Shown piece after piece: positions 1 through 10,258 of a DNA stretch of 64,000 nt; within the stretch, counting starts at the first letter, position 1; every line of letters begins with the position of its first letter. Both the position numbers and the translations under genes were made by a program. Below the pieces are notes generated by a model. That model searched no databases. It was not told where the DNA came from and worked only from the letters and a program-made list of their open reading frames with translations. Origin of the DNA: Komagataella phaffii GS115 (Eukaryota; Ascomycota; Pichiomycetes; Pichiales; Pichiaceae); the NCBI RefSeq assembly GCF_000027005.1, contig NC_012965.1, positions 1,723,001-1,787,000 on the forward strand, given 5' to 3'.

Positions 1-1
1 C

Positions 2-2317
2 GTTTACAGTGGGTTACTGATCCTCAAGACATTTATGAGAACCCAACGTTGGAGCTTGGGAGATGACCGTAGAAGGCTGGATCTTATTGTCGAAAATTCG
101 TTCGAATTATTGGAAAGTCTAATGGATGATTTGGTCTCTAATGGTCTTGATGATACTTCTGCAAGTAACCTTATTTACCAAATCCTTAAAATATTCAAGT
201 ATGCTACCTTCACTTCAATGCCTCAGTATTTCATAAGAGATATTGGGAAACTGGAAAAATGGGTTTCTTATCAACTAACGATTGCTTCATCAGAGAGCTC
301 TTCATCATTAATGGCATTAGACGTGGATAGAAGAACAGTTGATCCTAGGTCAAAATCGCAAAAATGGGCTTTTGCCAATCTATGTAGATTAATCGGAAGA
401 TATGGCGGTGGAAAATCGATGAGTAGAGAAGCTCATTTGAATCAGTTCTGTGAATTGGTTACATCAAACTTTGCCCCAGAGATTTTAACTCAGGTATTCA
501 AGATCGCCTCCAATTGGTCTCAAAACCCCGAGTCTCATTGGCTCTCCCAGAAGAGCCTTTATTATTTAATTTTCACTATTCACCAATTTGTCAACGGGCC
601 CTACAATTGGAAACTAGTGCAGCCTCATATAAGAGAGATCATTGCTCATTTGGTATTACCCAACCTATTACCAACTGACGACGTTGTGGAATTATACGAG
701 TCTGATCCTGACGAGTATTATAAACGTTACATTGATTTTGGAAACAGCACAACTACTGCCAATGATGCTGCTGTCAATTTATTGGCAGGTATTTCTGAAG
801 ACAAACTTAAACAAATTTACTCAAATACTGAAGATTTGGTGGTTAGCTGTTTTACCAATGAGAAAAACAACCCATTTCAAGTAGAAGCAAGTCTAAGAGT
901 CTTGGCTTGTTTCTCTTTGCAATTGAATCAGTCCGATTGGGATGTTGAAGGAATTGTTAAAGTCACATTGCCTTACCTAAACGCAAAGGAGTATCCATTC
1001 TTGCAAACCAGGGCTTGTGATTTGATTACTTGTTATGGAGCAGGCATCAGGGATCTTAATCTCTTGTCAGAAGTCTTCCAAGGACTATTGAAGAATTTCC
1101 AACAAGATGATGATCCGTTGTTGATATTGTTAGGTGCTGAGGCGATAACTGTGTTGATTTCCAGACCAGAGGTTTCTGATTCTCTTAGGCCTCACATCAA
1201 CTCTATCATCAGCAAACTACTAAAACTGTCAAATGAGTATGAGTTTGAAGCAGTTAGCGACATCATCCAAGCATTTGTGTCTGAATTCAGTGCAGAAGTT
1301 CAGCCGTTTGCTTTGCAACTATTTACTGATCTCAACGAGAATTTCCAAAGGATCATGAAAGAAATGATAGACAACAGAAACGACACTGACAAGGAATACC
1401 AGGGCATTGGAGTTTTGGATACCATGTTGTCGATTGTAAACAGTTCCGACAATGTCGATCATGTCACCCGACTCGCCGATATATTAAGGCCTACAGTGCT
1501 GTGCACCATTCAGAATACCCTGGACATGTTTTTAGTTGAAGTTTTGTCCATCTGTGAAACTATTGTCAGCAAGACGAAACAGGTGTCTCAGGCCTTATGG
1601 GATGTGTACATGGAACTATTTGATTCCGCATCTTATTACTTTATACCAGATGTGTGTCAGCCATTTTGGGAAGCTTGCATTATTTATGGATTTAAAGATT
1701 TGAACTTTAAGAGCCCTCAGGTCCAAAAGGCCATTGAAATTATTTCCAACGCTGAACTCTTCGAAGACTATCCAAAGGTGCAATATGAATTACTGAGTCA
1801 AATAATCTTAGCCTGCGATGTTGGACCAGTAATTCCAGATATTCTCAAACTTTCAAATACAAGTGAACCCTGCATTCATATCGAAATCGTTCTAAGTTGT
1901 TTAGTTACCAATCCCCAATTAACAGTTAGCAACATTGATTTAACTCAATTTCTTCCTCTTTGGATGAATAATCAAAAGAAGAGCCCCACAGTGTTTGACG
2001 TCAAGTTACAAATATTGGCCCTCATTTCATTACTTGGTCTTGATGGACTCTCCGTAATAGAACAAGTCAAAGATGAGCTTACACTAAAACTTGTCCAACT
2101 TTTGGAGACTTTACCCGAGACCATGAGAAAACGACAAGAGTTGCTAGATTCTTTGGAGAACGCTCAAGAAGATGACTTTGAATATGAAGAGGACGAGGAA
2201 GACGACCTTTTAAGGGAAACAATTTTGGACAATGTTGATGTCTTATCTAAATTCAAACAGTTCAACTCCACCGGACGAATCACCGTTCCACAGGAGCGGT
2301 TGCGAAACCTCCAATAA
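2..2317 (+). CDS. SXM1: Importin-beta family karyopherin Sxm1/Kap108, 5' end outside window
   Basis: This is the C-terminal ~770 residues of an importin-7/8-type karyopherin, a HEAT-repeat carrier that moves cargo through nuclear pores in a Ran-GTP-dependent way. The frame is open from base 2 with no stop before the first ATG at 35, so the N-terminal Ran-binding part lies upstream of the window. Visible features are helical HEAT-like repeats throughout, the family-typical stretch LYESDPDEYYKRY near residue 225 counted from that ATG, and a strongly acidic C-terminal segment (EYEEDEEDD). NMD5 is a close relative. I chose SXM1 because the next three recognisable genes (NCB2, UTP5, HPT1) follow SXM1 in S. 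cerevisiae. The family call is secure; the paralogue call rests on gene order. Confidence 0.85.
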   Translation, partial: VYSGLLILKTFMRTQRWSLGDDRRRLDLIVENSFELLESLMDDLVSNGLDDTSASNLIYQILKIFKYATFTSMPQYFIRDIGKLEKWVSYQLTIASSESSSSLMALDVDRRTVDPRSKSQKWAFANLCRLIGRYGGGKSMSREAHLNQFCELVTSNFAPEILTQVFKIASNWSQNPESHWLSQKSLYYLIFTIHQFVNGPYNWKLVQPHIREIIAHLVLPNLLPTDDVVELYESDPDEYYKRYIDFGNSTTTANDAAVNLLAGISEDKLKQIYSNTEDLVVSCFTNEKNNPFQVEASLRVLACFSLQLNQSDWDVEGIVKVTLPYLNAKEYPFLQTRACDLITCYGAGIRDLNLLSEVFQGLLKNFQQDDDPLLILLGAEAITVLISRPEVSDSLRPHINSIISKLLKLSNEYEFEAVSDIIQAFVSEFSAEVQPFALQLFTDLNENFQRIMKEMIDNRNDTDKEYQGIGVLDTMLSIVNSSDNVDHVTRLADILRPTVLCTIQNTLDMFLVEVLSICETIVSKTKQVSQALWDVYMELFDSASYYFIPDVCQPFWEACIIYGFKDLNFKSPQVQKAIEIISNAELFEDYPKVQYELLSQIILACDVGPVIPDILKLSNTSEPCIHIEIVLSCLVTNPQLTVSNIDLTQFLPLWMNNQKKSPTVFDVKLQILALISLLGLDGLSVIEQVKDELTLKLVQLLETLPETMRKRQELLDSLENAQEDDFEYEEDEEDDLLRETILDNVDVLSKFKQFNSTGRITVPQERLRNLQ

Positions 2318-2467
2318 TAGACTATGTACACAACATAGTAGCAACCCATCGAACCTAAAGAGTAATAAAGAAAATCAATTAATAGTATACATTATATTAC
2401 ATTCTCTCATGAGTTCATACATATTCCTTCAATTTCAGCTCACTTTTGTTACATTAATGCGGATGGA

Positions 2468-2893
2468 TTATTCTGGTTTGTGTTGGTTCTGTTGCAACCG
2501 ATTCCTACTGGCTCTAAATAGCTCTTCTTGCTGTTTCAATAGTTCTTCTTCTGTGAGGCCACTATTTTGAAACTTGTTATTTCTCTTATCCTTACTTTTG
2601 GTCAACTCTTTGTGTTCTTCCAGTAGTTTCCTGATAGGGTTCAAATATTCAAGGAATCCCAGGTCTTCTACCGCCTTCAATACATGATCAGATGAAATTG
2701 TTTTTTTTAGCTCTTTCTCAGCAATTTCATTAGATTCAGAGGAAAGAATCATAATGAACTCCACACAACAGTCGATCAATGATTCCCTAGCATCTTTCGT
2801 GAAAGAGAATTCTGATGGGAGAATCTCTGAGATTATTTTTTGCACAGTAGCCTTGGGAAGGGAAAGCTCTTCCGTCTGTGTGAATTCTGACAT
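2468..2893 (-). CDS. NCB2: Negative cofactor 2 beta subunit (Dr1/Ncb2)
   Basis: This is a 141-residue histone-fold protein. With NC2-alpha (Bur6) it binds TBP on promoter DNA and controls preinitiation complex assembly. The histone fold covers about residues 10-90, with the family signature LSLPKATVQKIISEIL at the start and EFIMILSSESNEIA in the central helix. A basic, Q-rich tail with the conserved GLTEEELLKQQEELFR segment follows. The size matches the family (about 145 residues). The ATG at 2893 is the only sensible start, and no intron is needed here, whereas the S. cerevisiae gene has one. It converges with SXM1 (150 bp between stops) and diverges from UTP5. Confidence 0.93.
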   Translation of the reverse strand: MSEFTQTEELSLPKATVQKIISEILPSEFSFTKDARESLIDCCVEFIMILSSESNEIAEKELKKTISSDHVLKAVEDLGFLEYLNPIRKLLEEHKELTKSKDKRNNKFQNSGLTEEELLKQQEELFRASRNRLQQNQHKPE

Positions 2894-3151
2894 TTTCTTC
2901 CGTGCAAGATCTAAGCTTGGGGTGCTTGTTCAGATGTTTAATGCCTTTTTTTTGGCTTTCGTAGTCTCCTAGTCCCTGAGGATCTTTATGTAATACGCGG
3001 TCTTCTCATTTTTTTATGGGAATTTCTGTCCTATATTTATATTGAAGATATCAATAACAATAGGAGTGTGTTAACCAACGCTTGTGAAAAATAATTTTTT
3101 TTTACTTCTCTCTGTAAGTTAAGTCTTCTAATAGAATTACAGTGTTCAACA

Positions 3152-4957
3152 ATGTCAAGTTGTTTCGACAGTGATGGAGAGCTTTTTGCCCTTGTGTCGA
3201 AAGATCTGGACCGTTGTAAACTACGTGTATCCTCCATTGAATTTTTGGCAACAAAAACCATTATTTCACAGTTATACGAACTAGAGAAGGGAGAAGAGAT
3301 TCTTAGTACAGCTTTTGCTTCCAGTGATATTTTTGCCACAGGTAAAAGATCAAAGTCACATCAACAAAGTCTCGAGACAAAAACCGTTGCTATCGGTTTG
3401 AACACAGGGAAGGTCTTATTATATTCACCGGCTAACAATGACCTTATTGCTACATTGGAATCACCTTCAGGTGTTGGAATTACGGATTTCCACTTCTGTG
3501 AACAAAACTTTCGTGGCTATGCTGTTGATCTAAACGGTAAAATACATGAGTTCGATCTAAAGAGTCACAACTTGTTGAGATCGTTTACCCTGGAAGACAC
3601 TGGTATCAGAAAGGTTAGCAGTTTGGTGTACGAGGGTTCCCTACATCTCGTGCTGAGCTCTAATTCGATATATATCTACGATTTGAAGACTAGCTCCATA
3701 GCTCTCAGCTTTCCAGGACACGTAGCCACCATTTCCAACATAGTCATCAAAGATTCTACCATTTTCTCCGGTGCAGAAGGTGATCGTTTCGTCAATTGTT
3801 ACTCCCTCACCACCAAGAAGATTCTAAAGGTTGTTGTCTTTCAATCCCCAGTGGTAACGTTCAGATATGGTGAATCTCAAGGCCATGGTGTTCTTATTGG
3901 TGTCACAGAAGATGGAAACATTGAACTATTCAACGATCCTCTTGCTACCAACACCATGCAAAAATCTTCCAAGAGAAGAAGACAGGTAGAATCGATAAAT
4001 ACCGGAGTTATCATCGACATCAACCGTCCTGAGGACAGAAATGCCGCAAATGAAAACATGAAGTTCATTGATTTGTTTATTAAAGGTTCCAGCATAATTG
4101 TGTCGTGGATGGAGGGCTTGGTACCTGTTTTTGACACCTTAAGCTGGGTAAAGACGGTAGATGATTTTGCAACGTTGCAAATAATTACAGATACGCATTT
4201 GGTGAAGGACCGAGTGGCATCTCATAAAGACCAGGGACTTGAATTACATGATTCAGCTGCACCAAAATTGTATACCGAAAAGAATGCCGTGGTAACAATG
4301 GGAGACAACTTTAAAGATTTGGAGGTAGATCAAGAGGATTTAGAGACATTCGGTGATCAGCTAAAACAAGCTCCTATCAAGGCTGCACGAAAAAAGAAGC
4401 TAACTACAGATTCTCTGGCAACTGTTTTGACACAAGCTTTAAAGAGTAACGATCATTCTCTGCTGGAGTCTGTTCTTAATAATAGGGACGAGAACGTCAT
4501 CAAGAAGACCATATCCAGATTAGATTCTATATATGTTGTGAACTTCCTGGACAGATTGAGTGAAAGGATTCTCAGGAACGCCAACAAACAGACAGCGTTA
4601 ATTGTATGGATCAAATGGGTGATGATCATTCATGGCAACTACCTAATGCAGCAGCCTAATCTTTTCTCAAGCTTATCGACCTTGTACGTGATTCTCTCCA
4701 ACAGATCGAAAACGTTACCCAAATTATTGCAACTGCAAGGGCGTGTGAATATGGTATTGAACACAATAGATATGAGAAAAAGCATTCTTCAGGATAAAGA
4801 AACAGGCGAATCTGACGACGATTCGGATTTAGACGAAGATGTCGTCGAATATGTCGAAGAGGTTGAAGATGGTATTCTTGTTGAGGCAAGTGAATCTGAA
4901 GACGAGGAAATGGTCGCAGAGAATGGCTATTCAGAAAGTGACGACGACGACTTCTAA
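3152..4957 (+). CDS. UTP5: t-UTP subunit of the small-subunit processome, Utp5
   Basis: This is a 601-residue nucleolar protein of the t-UTP (UtpA) subcomplex, which joins rDNA transcription to early 18S pre-rRNA processing. The N-terminal ~370 residues read as degenerate WD40 blades (for example SIYIYDLKTSSIALSFPGH). Residues about 425-530 look like a Utp12-type helical domain (SLATVLTQALKSNDHSLL). The C-terminus is highly acidic and ends ESDDDDF. The length is close to the S. cerevisiae protein (about 640). It sits between NCB2 and HPT1 exactly as YDR398W does, which supports the call. The start is the ATG at 3152, preceded by a T-rich leader. Confidence 0.88.
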   Translation: MSSCFDSDGELFALVSKDLDRCKLRVSSIEFLATKTIISQLYELEKGEEILSTAFASSDIFATGKRSKSHQQSLETKTVAIGLNTGKVLLYSPANNDLIATLESPSGVGITDFHFCEQNFRGYAVDLNGKIHEFDLKSHNLLRSFTLEDTGIRKVSSLVYEGSLHLVLSSNSIYIYDLKTSSIALSFPGHVATISNIVIKDSTIFSGAEGDRFVNCYSLTTKKILKVVVFQSPVVTFRYGESQGHGVLIGVTEDGNIELFNDPLATNTMQKSSKRRRQVESINTGVIIDINRPEDRNAANENMKFIDLFIKGSSIIVSWMEGLVPVFDTLSWVKTVDDFATLQIITDTHLVKDRVASHKDQGLELHDSAAPKLYTEKNAVVTMGDNFKDLEVDQEDLETFGDQLKQAPIKAARKKKLTTDSLATVLTQALKSNDHSLLESVLNNRDENVIKKTISRLDSIYVVNFLDRLSERILRNANKQTALIVWIKWVMIIHGNYLMQQPNLFSSLSTLYVILSNRSKTLPKLLQLQGRVNMVLNTIDMRKSILQDKETGESDDDSDLDEDVVEYVEEVEDGILVEASESEDEEMVAENGYSESDDDDF

Positions 4958-5209
4958 ACATTTGCATTGTAGCTAACTCATTGATAGTCAAATTCATTTC
5001 TATTTCATTCATTTCATTAGCATTCCATTTTCAAAAGGGGACCAATTGACACATCCATCATGCACAGTAGTAAAACGTTCTTCGTTGGCAGTGTCCCGTG
5101 CGGCTGTCTATCACAAACTTCTGCTCTGGCTTACCTTCTTTCTCCATTGTTATTCCTCCTGCTTCTAAATCTCTAGCCTCTTCTCTACCTCTACAATTGC
5201 TATAAAACT

Positions 5210-5662
5210 ATGGAGAGATCGCTATCATGGCACAAAGCAATTGTGAAATCTTTGATAGATGATTGGACTACAAAATCTACGGAAGATAGCTATCTAAAGG
5301 CGTTTTACGCCAACTACAACTTTTTAGACGATTATTCGTCATTGGACCTGAATTTTAGTTACGGTAAATCCTCATCTGGGGAAGAGGACCAGTCACATGC
5401 TCACAACACCCGTCCTGAAAACGCAGGAATAAATCGACCTGGAGAAATCCCTGGAGTAACTAACGACGACAACGACGACAACGAGTCCGTAGTAAGTCAG
5501 GCTCTATCTAGCAATGATTCCCTCGTAAATGTGAACCTGTACAGATTTCATTACATGACATTGAACCAGAAAAGGACTAGAGGTAAACCTGCTCCTAAGA
5601 GGAAGACCAGACGAAACAATAAGCGTACGTCATATGCGAATGTTGTCTTTAGATTAACCTGA
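5210..5662 (+). CDS. Hypothetical 150-residue protein with basic C-terminus
   Basis: An ATG-initiated open frame of 150 codons lies between UTP5 and HPT1 on the same strand. I do not recognise it. The N-terminal third is mixed and aromatic-rich (AFYANYNFLDDYSSLDLNF). The middle is acidic and low in complexity (VTNDDNDDNESVV). The end is strongly basic (KRTRGKPAPKRKTRRNNKR), as in a nuclear or nucleic-acid-binding tail. A TATAAAA sequence (5201-5207) lies only two bases before the ATG, too close to serve as this gene's TATA box. The frame ends 117 bp before the HPT1 ATG, so it would occupy the HPT1 promoter. It may be a real lineage-specific gene or a chance frame. Confidence 0.4.
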   Translation: MERSLSWHKAIVKSLIDDWTTKSTEDSYLKAFYANYNFLDDYSSLDLNFSYGKSSSGEEDQSHAHNTRPENAGINRPGEIPGVTNDDNDDNESVVSQALSSNDSLVNVNLYRFHYMTLNQKRTRGKPAPKRKTRRNNKRTSYANVVFRLT

Positions 5663-5779
5663 TTGGGAAATGCGTGTACTTTTCCACGGCAACTGTATCT
5701 CTCACCTCGGAGCCCAAAATTAATTCTTTCGCTGGATAATTTCTATTCTGATACGGACAACCTCCACCTAATTGCGAAA

Positions 5780-6409
5780 ATGGCTGAAGAGTCCAAGATG
5801 TACATTTCGTACAACAATGTACATCAACTATGTCAGGAGTCGGCTGCAAAGATCAAGAAATTCAACCCTGATTTCATCATAGCCATCGGAGGTGGAGGTT
5901 TCATCCCTGCCAGAATTCTGAGAACCTTCCTCAAAGAGGCTGACCAACCAAGTTTGAGAATTGTTGCAATCATACTGTCATTGTATGAGGATCTCGGAAC
6001 AAAGGGTGATACTTCTGAGAAGCCTGGTGTGAAGGTCGAAAGGATCCAGTGGATCGATTATGAACGTTCAAAAATTGAGCTGGTAAATAAGAGAATTTTG
6101 GTTGTGGATGAGGTGGATGACACAAGAACAACACTTCATTATGCTCTCAATGAACTCCAAAAGGATGCTGAAGAGCAAGCTTTGAAAAGGGGGCTGGAAA
6201 AGAGTAACACCGAGTTTGCTATCTTTGTTCTTCACGATAAGATCAAACAAAAGAAAGCACAGCTGCCTAAGGAGATCTTGGAGTCGGAAAACAGATATAT
6301 TGCTGCAAGAACAGTCCCAGATTGTTGGATCGCTTACCCTTGGGAGAGTACTGACATCGTGCCTCATACAAAATACGCAATAGAACAGGGTAATGATGCA
6401 TTTATATAA
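5780..6409 (+). CDS. HPT1: Hypoxanthine-guanine (xanthine) phosphoribosyltransferase
   Basis: A 209-residue purine-salvage enzyme that joins hypoxanthine or guanine to PRPP, giving IMP or GMP. The N-terminus MYISYNNVHQLCQESA, the IIAIGGGGFIPARILRTFL segment and the PRPP-binding loop VVDEVDDTRTT (around residue 110) are typical of the yeast enzyme, whose length is about 220. The open frame extends upstream to a TTG at 5663, but the conserved protein begins at the ATG at 5780, so I use that. It ends 25 bp from the convergent sugar transporter gene. The order NCB2-UTP5-HPT1 is as in S. cerevisiae. Confidence 0.95.
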   Translation: MAEESKMYISYNNVHQLCQESAAKIKKFNPDFIIAIGGGGFIPARILRTFLKEADQPSLRIVAIILSLYEDLGTKGDTSEKPGVKVERIQWIDYERSKIELVNKRILVVDEVDDTRTTLHYALNELQKDAEEQALKRGLEKSNTEFAIFVLHDKIKQKKAQLPKEILESENRYIAARTVPDCWIAYPWESTDIVPHTKYAIEQGNDAFI

Positions 6410-6434
6410 ACTGTAACTATATTCGATCTGATTG

Positions 6435-7964
6435 TTAGGTGTAAAAGTGATAATCTTTCCAAACCTCATTGTAGTTGACTTTCCCCTTTGTTTCAGGGAC
6501 TCTTCTAACGACAAAAATGAAGAACATTATGCATATGAAGGTGAAGATAAAGTAAACTTCCCCGGTGGGCAAACGTTCGTTCACAATAGGGAAAAAATAA
6601 GATATAATGATTCCCGTGGTCCAGTTTACGGTGGCACCTAACGCTTGAGCAGCTGGGATGACATCGTGTTCTAACATCTCAGGGATCATCAAATACGGCA
6701 CTGAAGATATACCAGTAGAGAATCCAATAACAAATACTGCAACAGATATCACCACTGCCCAATTCCAATCATTCCTCATACTCAAGGCCAACACAAATGA
6801 GCCCACAATCATCAGAAAATCGGACATCAAAAGCATAGGTTTTCTTCCTGTTTTATCAATTAACAATGAGGACACCAGTGTTATAAATATGTTGATAACA
6901 GACAAAAAAATGTTGATCAGACTTGTGTTTTGGGGAAATATGCCGCTGAGCACATCCACACCGTAAAAAGTGATGGAATTCTGACCAGTGAGCTGAATTG
7001 AGAGCATCAAACCTATAATAGCAATCACATCTTTGTGGAATCTTGGAATTGTTAACAGTTGCCAAACCGTTATATTATCAACGTTAATGTCCACTGAGTA
7101 ACGACGGGACTTTGAGGGAGCAAGCTCTTCTTCAATAGCGGGGAGTGAATTGAATTCAGACGCGTTCGTATCGGTCACAGACCCATAAGTTTTACTGTGT
7201 CTCTGATTAACACTAAGGCCTCTCCAATGATACACTTCACCCTCAACTTCTTTATGCGTACCTCTGACTTTCTTAAGTAGCGCTGTTGCTCTCTTCACAT
7301 CTTTCTTCACTGTAATAAGCCATTTCGGGGATTCCATTGTGAAGGGAAGTAGCAACGTGTAGGTCAAAGAAATCAAGACGTTGAAAAGGAAAATGTTCCT
7401 CCATTGCGTGTCATTAGCATAGTAGTAGCCCATGACTTGAGATGTAGTGATCCCACAGCAGATAGAGAGTTGCATCATTGTTCCCATGAACCCCCTATGA
7501 ACAACTGGGGTGATCTCAAAGATCAACATTGGAGTCACAGCCAAACATGCTCCCGAACTCAATCCAGCTATAAATCTTCCCAGATTCAGCATCCCATAGG
7601 AGTTAGCAATTGTTAACAGAACCGAAGAGAGGACATATCCCAGAGAGACAAGTATACTGATCTTCTTTCTACCTATTTTGGTTGCTACCCATCCACTATA
7701 CAGGGAGCCCAGCAGACCCCCAAAGGACAACATGGTGGTAATCATAGCCCGTTGACTAGATTTCATCGGGATACATTGTTCAAACAACTCCGGATGCTGG
7801 GCCCACCAAGACATGGGGCCTTCCTGATGCAGCCTACAAGATATAATTCTCTGGGGTGCGTTCAACTCACTCAGATGATAGCCAAACAGGAATGAACCTA
7901 AGCAGATCACTAATATGTTGAAGCCCAGCGTGGGTGTAACTTGAGCTTGGGTGTCGAAATGCAT
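6435..7964 (-). CDS. Major facilitator sugar transporter, vacuolar Vvs1/Vps73-like
   Basis: A 509-residue sugar-porter-family membrane protein with the expected 12 transmembrane segments in two halves. It has GRKKISI after TM2, ESPKWL before the central loop, TGRKPML in the second half and PETKG near the C-terminus. The central cytoplasmic loop (about residues 220-290) is long and polar. Among yeast proteins it looks closest to YBR241C/Vps73, the vacuolar-membrane sugar transporter pair, rather than to plasma-membrane hexose transporters. Evidence for this is the start (GFNILVICLGSFLFGYHLSE) and the short C-terminal tail. The substrate cannot be read from sequence. The start is the ATG at 7964. 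Confidence 0.8.
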   Translation of the reverse strand: MHFDTQAQVTPTLGFNILVICLGSFLFGYHLSELNAPQRIISCRLHQEGPMSWWAQHPELFEQCIPMKSSQRAMITTMLSFGGLLGSLYSGWVATKIGRKKISILVSLGYVLSSVLLTIANSYGMLNLGRFIAGLSSGACLAVTPMLIFEITPVVHRGFMGTMMQLSICCGITTSQVMGYYYANDTQWRNIFLFNVLISLTYTLLLPFTMESPKWLITVKKDVKRATALLKKVRGTHKEVEGEVYHWRGLSVNQRHSKTYGSVTDTNASEFNSLPAIEEELAPSKSRRYSVDINVDNITVWQLLTIPRFHKDVIAIIGLMLSIQLTGQNSITFYGVDVLSGIFPQNTSLINIFLSVINIFITLVSSLLIDKTGRKPMLLMSDFLMIVGSFVLALSMRNDWNWAVVISVAVFVIGFSTGISSVPYLMIPEMLEHDVIPAAQALGATVNWTTGIIISYFFPIVNERLPTGEVYFIFTFICIMFFIFVVRRVPETKGKVNYNEVWKDYHFYT

Positions 7965-8644
7965 TTTTCAGTTTCAATGTTGCTATAAACAAACCAAAGT
8001 TGAGGGGAAACAATCTATAAAATAGGATTTTTGAAGTACGTGAATTGTTGCTGTCTGCCAGATTCGGGATGCCGATTTGATAAGAGTTTTCAGATTTGAT
8101 AGGGATGTAAGCAAAGCGGGTTGTTTCCAACGGAGAACGAACGATAATAACGCAGGAACTCATGACGATATGCAAAGAATCCCCTGATTATTTCTTCTAA
8201 AACGTAGCCCGGTTGTTCTTGTGTCGGGTTTCCTTCAAAAGGGACCCTGTGTACTATGTGTTATCCGATCCTTAGAGGGAATCTCCGTGTAAGGGACATC
8301 CAGCATCTTGCCAATTTTTCAAAAGCAATTCTCAGATCTTTGGCACCTGACGTCCTAGTCCACGACAAGAGATACGTTCTTCCTGGGGGTGGTTTCAACG
8401 GCCTGAGCTTGCACTTATTACAATTGGCAATCGAGCTGGTATTATTTCTCGCATGTAGCAGGATCATACAACATCCAGACACCCCAACCCATATCCCTAA
8501 TTACCACGTTCTCACATGCGCTCAACAAAAAACTCGTAACCCTCGTTTATTTTTTTAAGGAACCTCAAAAGATTTTCACACCTATAAATATCGTGAAAAA
8601 CTATCCTCCATTTTCCTCTCTACTACACTAAACCAAATAATACC
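7965..8644. other. Divergent intergenic region, transporter / SAH1
   Basis: This 680-bp stretch holds the promoters of the sugar transporter (leftward) and SAH1 (rightward). A good TATA box for SAH1 is seen near 8583. Two opposing open frames (8256-8558 forward, 8261-8482 reverse) overlap each other and resemble nothing I know. I see no RNA gene or repeat. Confidence 0.6.
8583..8590 (+). promoter_or_regulatory. TATA box of SAH1
   Basis: TATAAATA lies 55 bp upstream of the SAH1 ATG and is followed by a pyrimidine-rich, then CA/A-rich leader (ACTACACTAAACCAAATAAT). This is the usual arrangement of a strong yeast housekeeping promoter. The strong codon bias of SAH1 agrees with high expression. 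Confidence 0.6.
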
Positions 8645-9982
8645 ATGTCTAACTACAAAGTCGCCGACATTTCACTTGCTGCCTTCGGTAGAAAGGACAT
8701 TGAACTCAGTGAGAATGAGATGCCAGGTCTCATTTACATCAGAGAGAAGTACGGACCTGCCCAACCTTTGAAAGGTGCCAGAATCGCCGGATGTCTGCAC
8801 ATGACTATTCAAACCGCCGTCCTCATTGAGACTTTGGTCGCCTTGGGTGCTGAGGTCACCTGGTCCTCATGTAACATTTTCTCCACCCAGGACCACGCTG
8901 CCGCTGCTATTGCTGCTACCGGTGTTCCAGTCTTTGCCTGGAAGGGAGAGACCGAGGAGGAGTACTTGTGGTGTATCGAGCAACAATTATTTGCCTTCAA
9001 GGACAACAAGAAGCTGAACTTGATTTTGGACGACGGTGGTGATTTGACTTCTTTGGTCCACGAGAAGTACCCTGAAATGTTGGATGACTGTTTCGGTCTG
9101 TCCGAGGAGACCACCACTGGTGTCCACCACTTGTACAAGATGGTCAAGGATGCTACCTTGAAGGTTCCTGCCATCAACGTCAACGACTCCGTCACCAAGT
9201 CCAAGTTTGACAACTTGTACGGTTGTCGTGAATCTTTGATCGACGGTATCAAGCGTGCCACCGATGTTATGATCGCAGGTAAGGTTGCCGTTGTCGCTGG
9301 TTTCGGTGACGTTGGTAAAGGTTGTGCCATGGCTCTTAGAGGTATGGGTGCCAGAGTTATCATCAGTGAGATTGACCCTATCAACGCTCTGCAAGCTGCT
9401 GTTGAAGGTTACCAAGTTGCCCCTCTTGATGACGTTGTCTCCATTGGTCAAATCTTTGTTACCACCACTGGTTGCAGAGACATCATCACCGGTAAGCACT
9501 TCGAGCAAATGCCAGAAGATGCCATTGTCTCCAACATTGGTCACTTCGACATTGAGATTGACGTTGCTTGGTTGAAGGCCAACGCTCAGGACGTCAGCAA
9601 CATCAAGCCTCAAGTTGACAGATACTTAATGAAGAATGGTCGTCACGTTATTCTTTTGGCTGACGGTAGATTGGTCAACTTGGGTTGTGCCACTGGTCAC
9701 TCTTCTTTCGTCATGTCCTGTTCTTTCTCTAACCAGGTCCTGGCTCAAATTGCTCTGTTCAAGTCTAACGACAGTGAGTTCAGAAAGCAATTCGTTGAGT
9801 TCGAAAAGTCTGGTCCATTCGATGTTGGTGTCCACGTTTTACCAAAAATCTTGGATGAAACTGTTGCCAGATGCCATTTGGCTCACTTAGGTGCTAAGCT
9901 GACCAAGTTGTCCAGTGTTCAATCTGAGTACTTAGGTATCCCAGTTGAGGGACCTTTCAAGGTTGATCACTACCGTTACTAG
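8645..9982 (+). CDS. SAH1: S-adenosyl-L-homocysteine hydrolase
   Basis: A 445-residue cytosolic NAD-dependent enzyme that splits S-adenosylhomocysteine into adenosine and homocysteine, removing the product that inhibits methyltransferases. Visible motifs are [31 protein letters not shown], the NAD-binding loop [23 protein letters not shown], and the characteristic C-terminus DHYRY that completes the neighbouring subunit's site. The length is within a few residues of the yeast enzyme (449). Codon use is strongly biased, which creates long antisense open frames that should be ignored. A conserved leucine in GCLHMT is encoded by CTG (8795-8797), useful for reading the genetic code. Confidence 0.98.
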   Translation: MSNYKVADISLAAFGRKDIELSENEMPGLIYIREKYGPAQPLKGARIAGCLHMTIQTAVLIETLVALGAEVTWSSCNIFSTQDHAAAAIAATGVPVFAWKGETEEEYLWCIEQQLFAFKDNKKLNLILDDGGDLTSLVHEKYPEMLDDCFGLSEETTTGVHHLYKMVKDATLKVPAINVNDSVTKSKFDNLYGCRESLIDGIKRATDVMIAGKVAVVAGFGDVGKGCAMALRGMGARVIISEIDPINALQAAVEGYQVAPLDDVVSIGQIFVTTTGCRDIITGKHFEQMPEDAIVSNIGHFDIEIDVAWLKANAQDVSNIKPQVDRYLMKNGRHVILLADGRLVNLGCATGHSSFVMSCSFSNQVLAQIALFKSNDSEFRKQFVEFEKSGPFDVGVHVLPKILDETVARCHLAHLGAKLTKLSSVQSEYLGIPVEGPFKVDHYRY

Positions 9983-10258
9983 CGACCCTTCTTTAGTGTT
10001 CTCATCATTTACTTCCTTGTATTATATGCATCAACTGCATTGGTCTAAGCTAATTACCTACAGAGCTTTTGCCTCCTTTTCAATTGTTTTTTTGTGCTAT
10101 TTTGATATACGTGTCATCTATAATTTACATAGTTAGAAATCTTCAACGGATTTATTCCTTTATATTGGCAGGGCAGTTTTGGTTCTCGCGTAAGCGATCC
10201 CGTAGGGTCCAAGGGCTCTTCGCGGATGATTTCATGAACTCTAATCTATGCACCTTAA

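Noticed and set aside
5663..5779. N-terminal extension of HPT1 from a TTG
   Set aside because: There is no ATG in it, and the conserved protein begins at the ATG at 5780. The same reasoning removed TTG/GTG extensions of SET5, DAP2, THR1, NOP53, CNN1 and STU1.
8256..8558. 100-codon ORF upstream of SAH1
   Set aside because: It overlaps an opposing frame, resembles nothing known, and lies in the promoter interval. Kept only as a note.
8809..9835. Long antisense frames opposite SAH1 (up to 208 codons)
   Set aside because: They arise from the strong codon bias of SAH1 on the other strand and show no family-like sequence.
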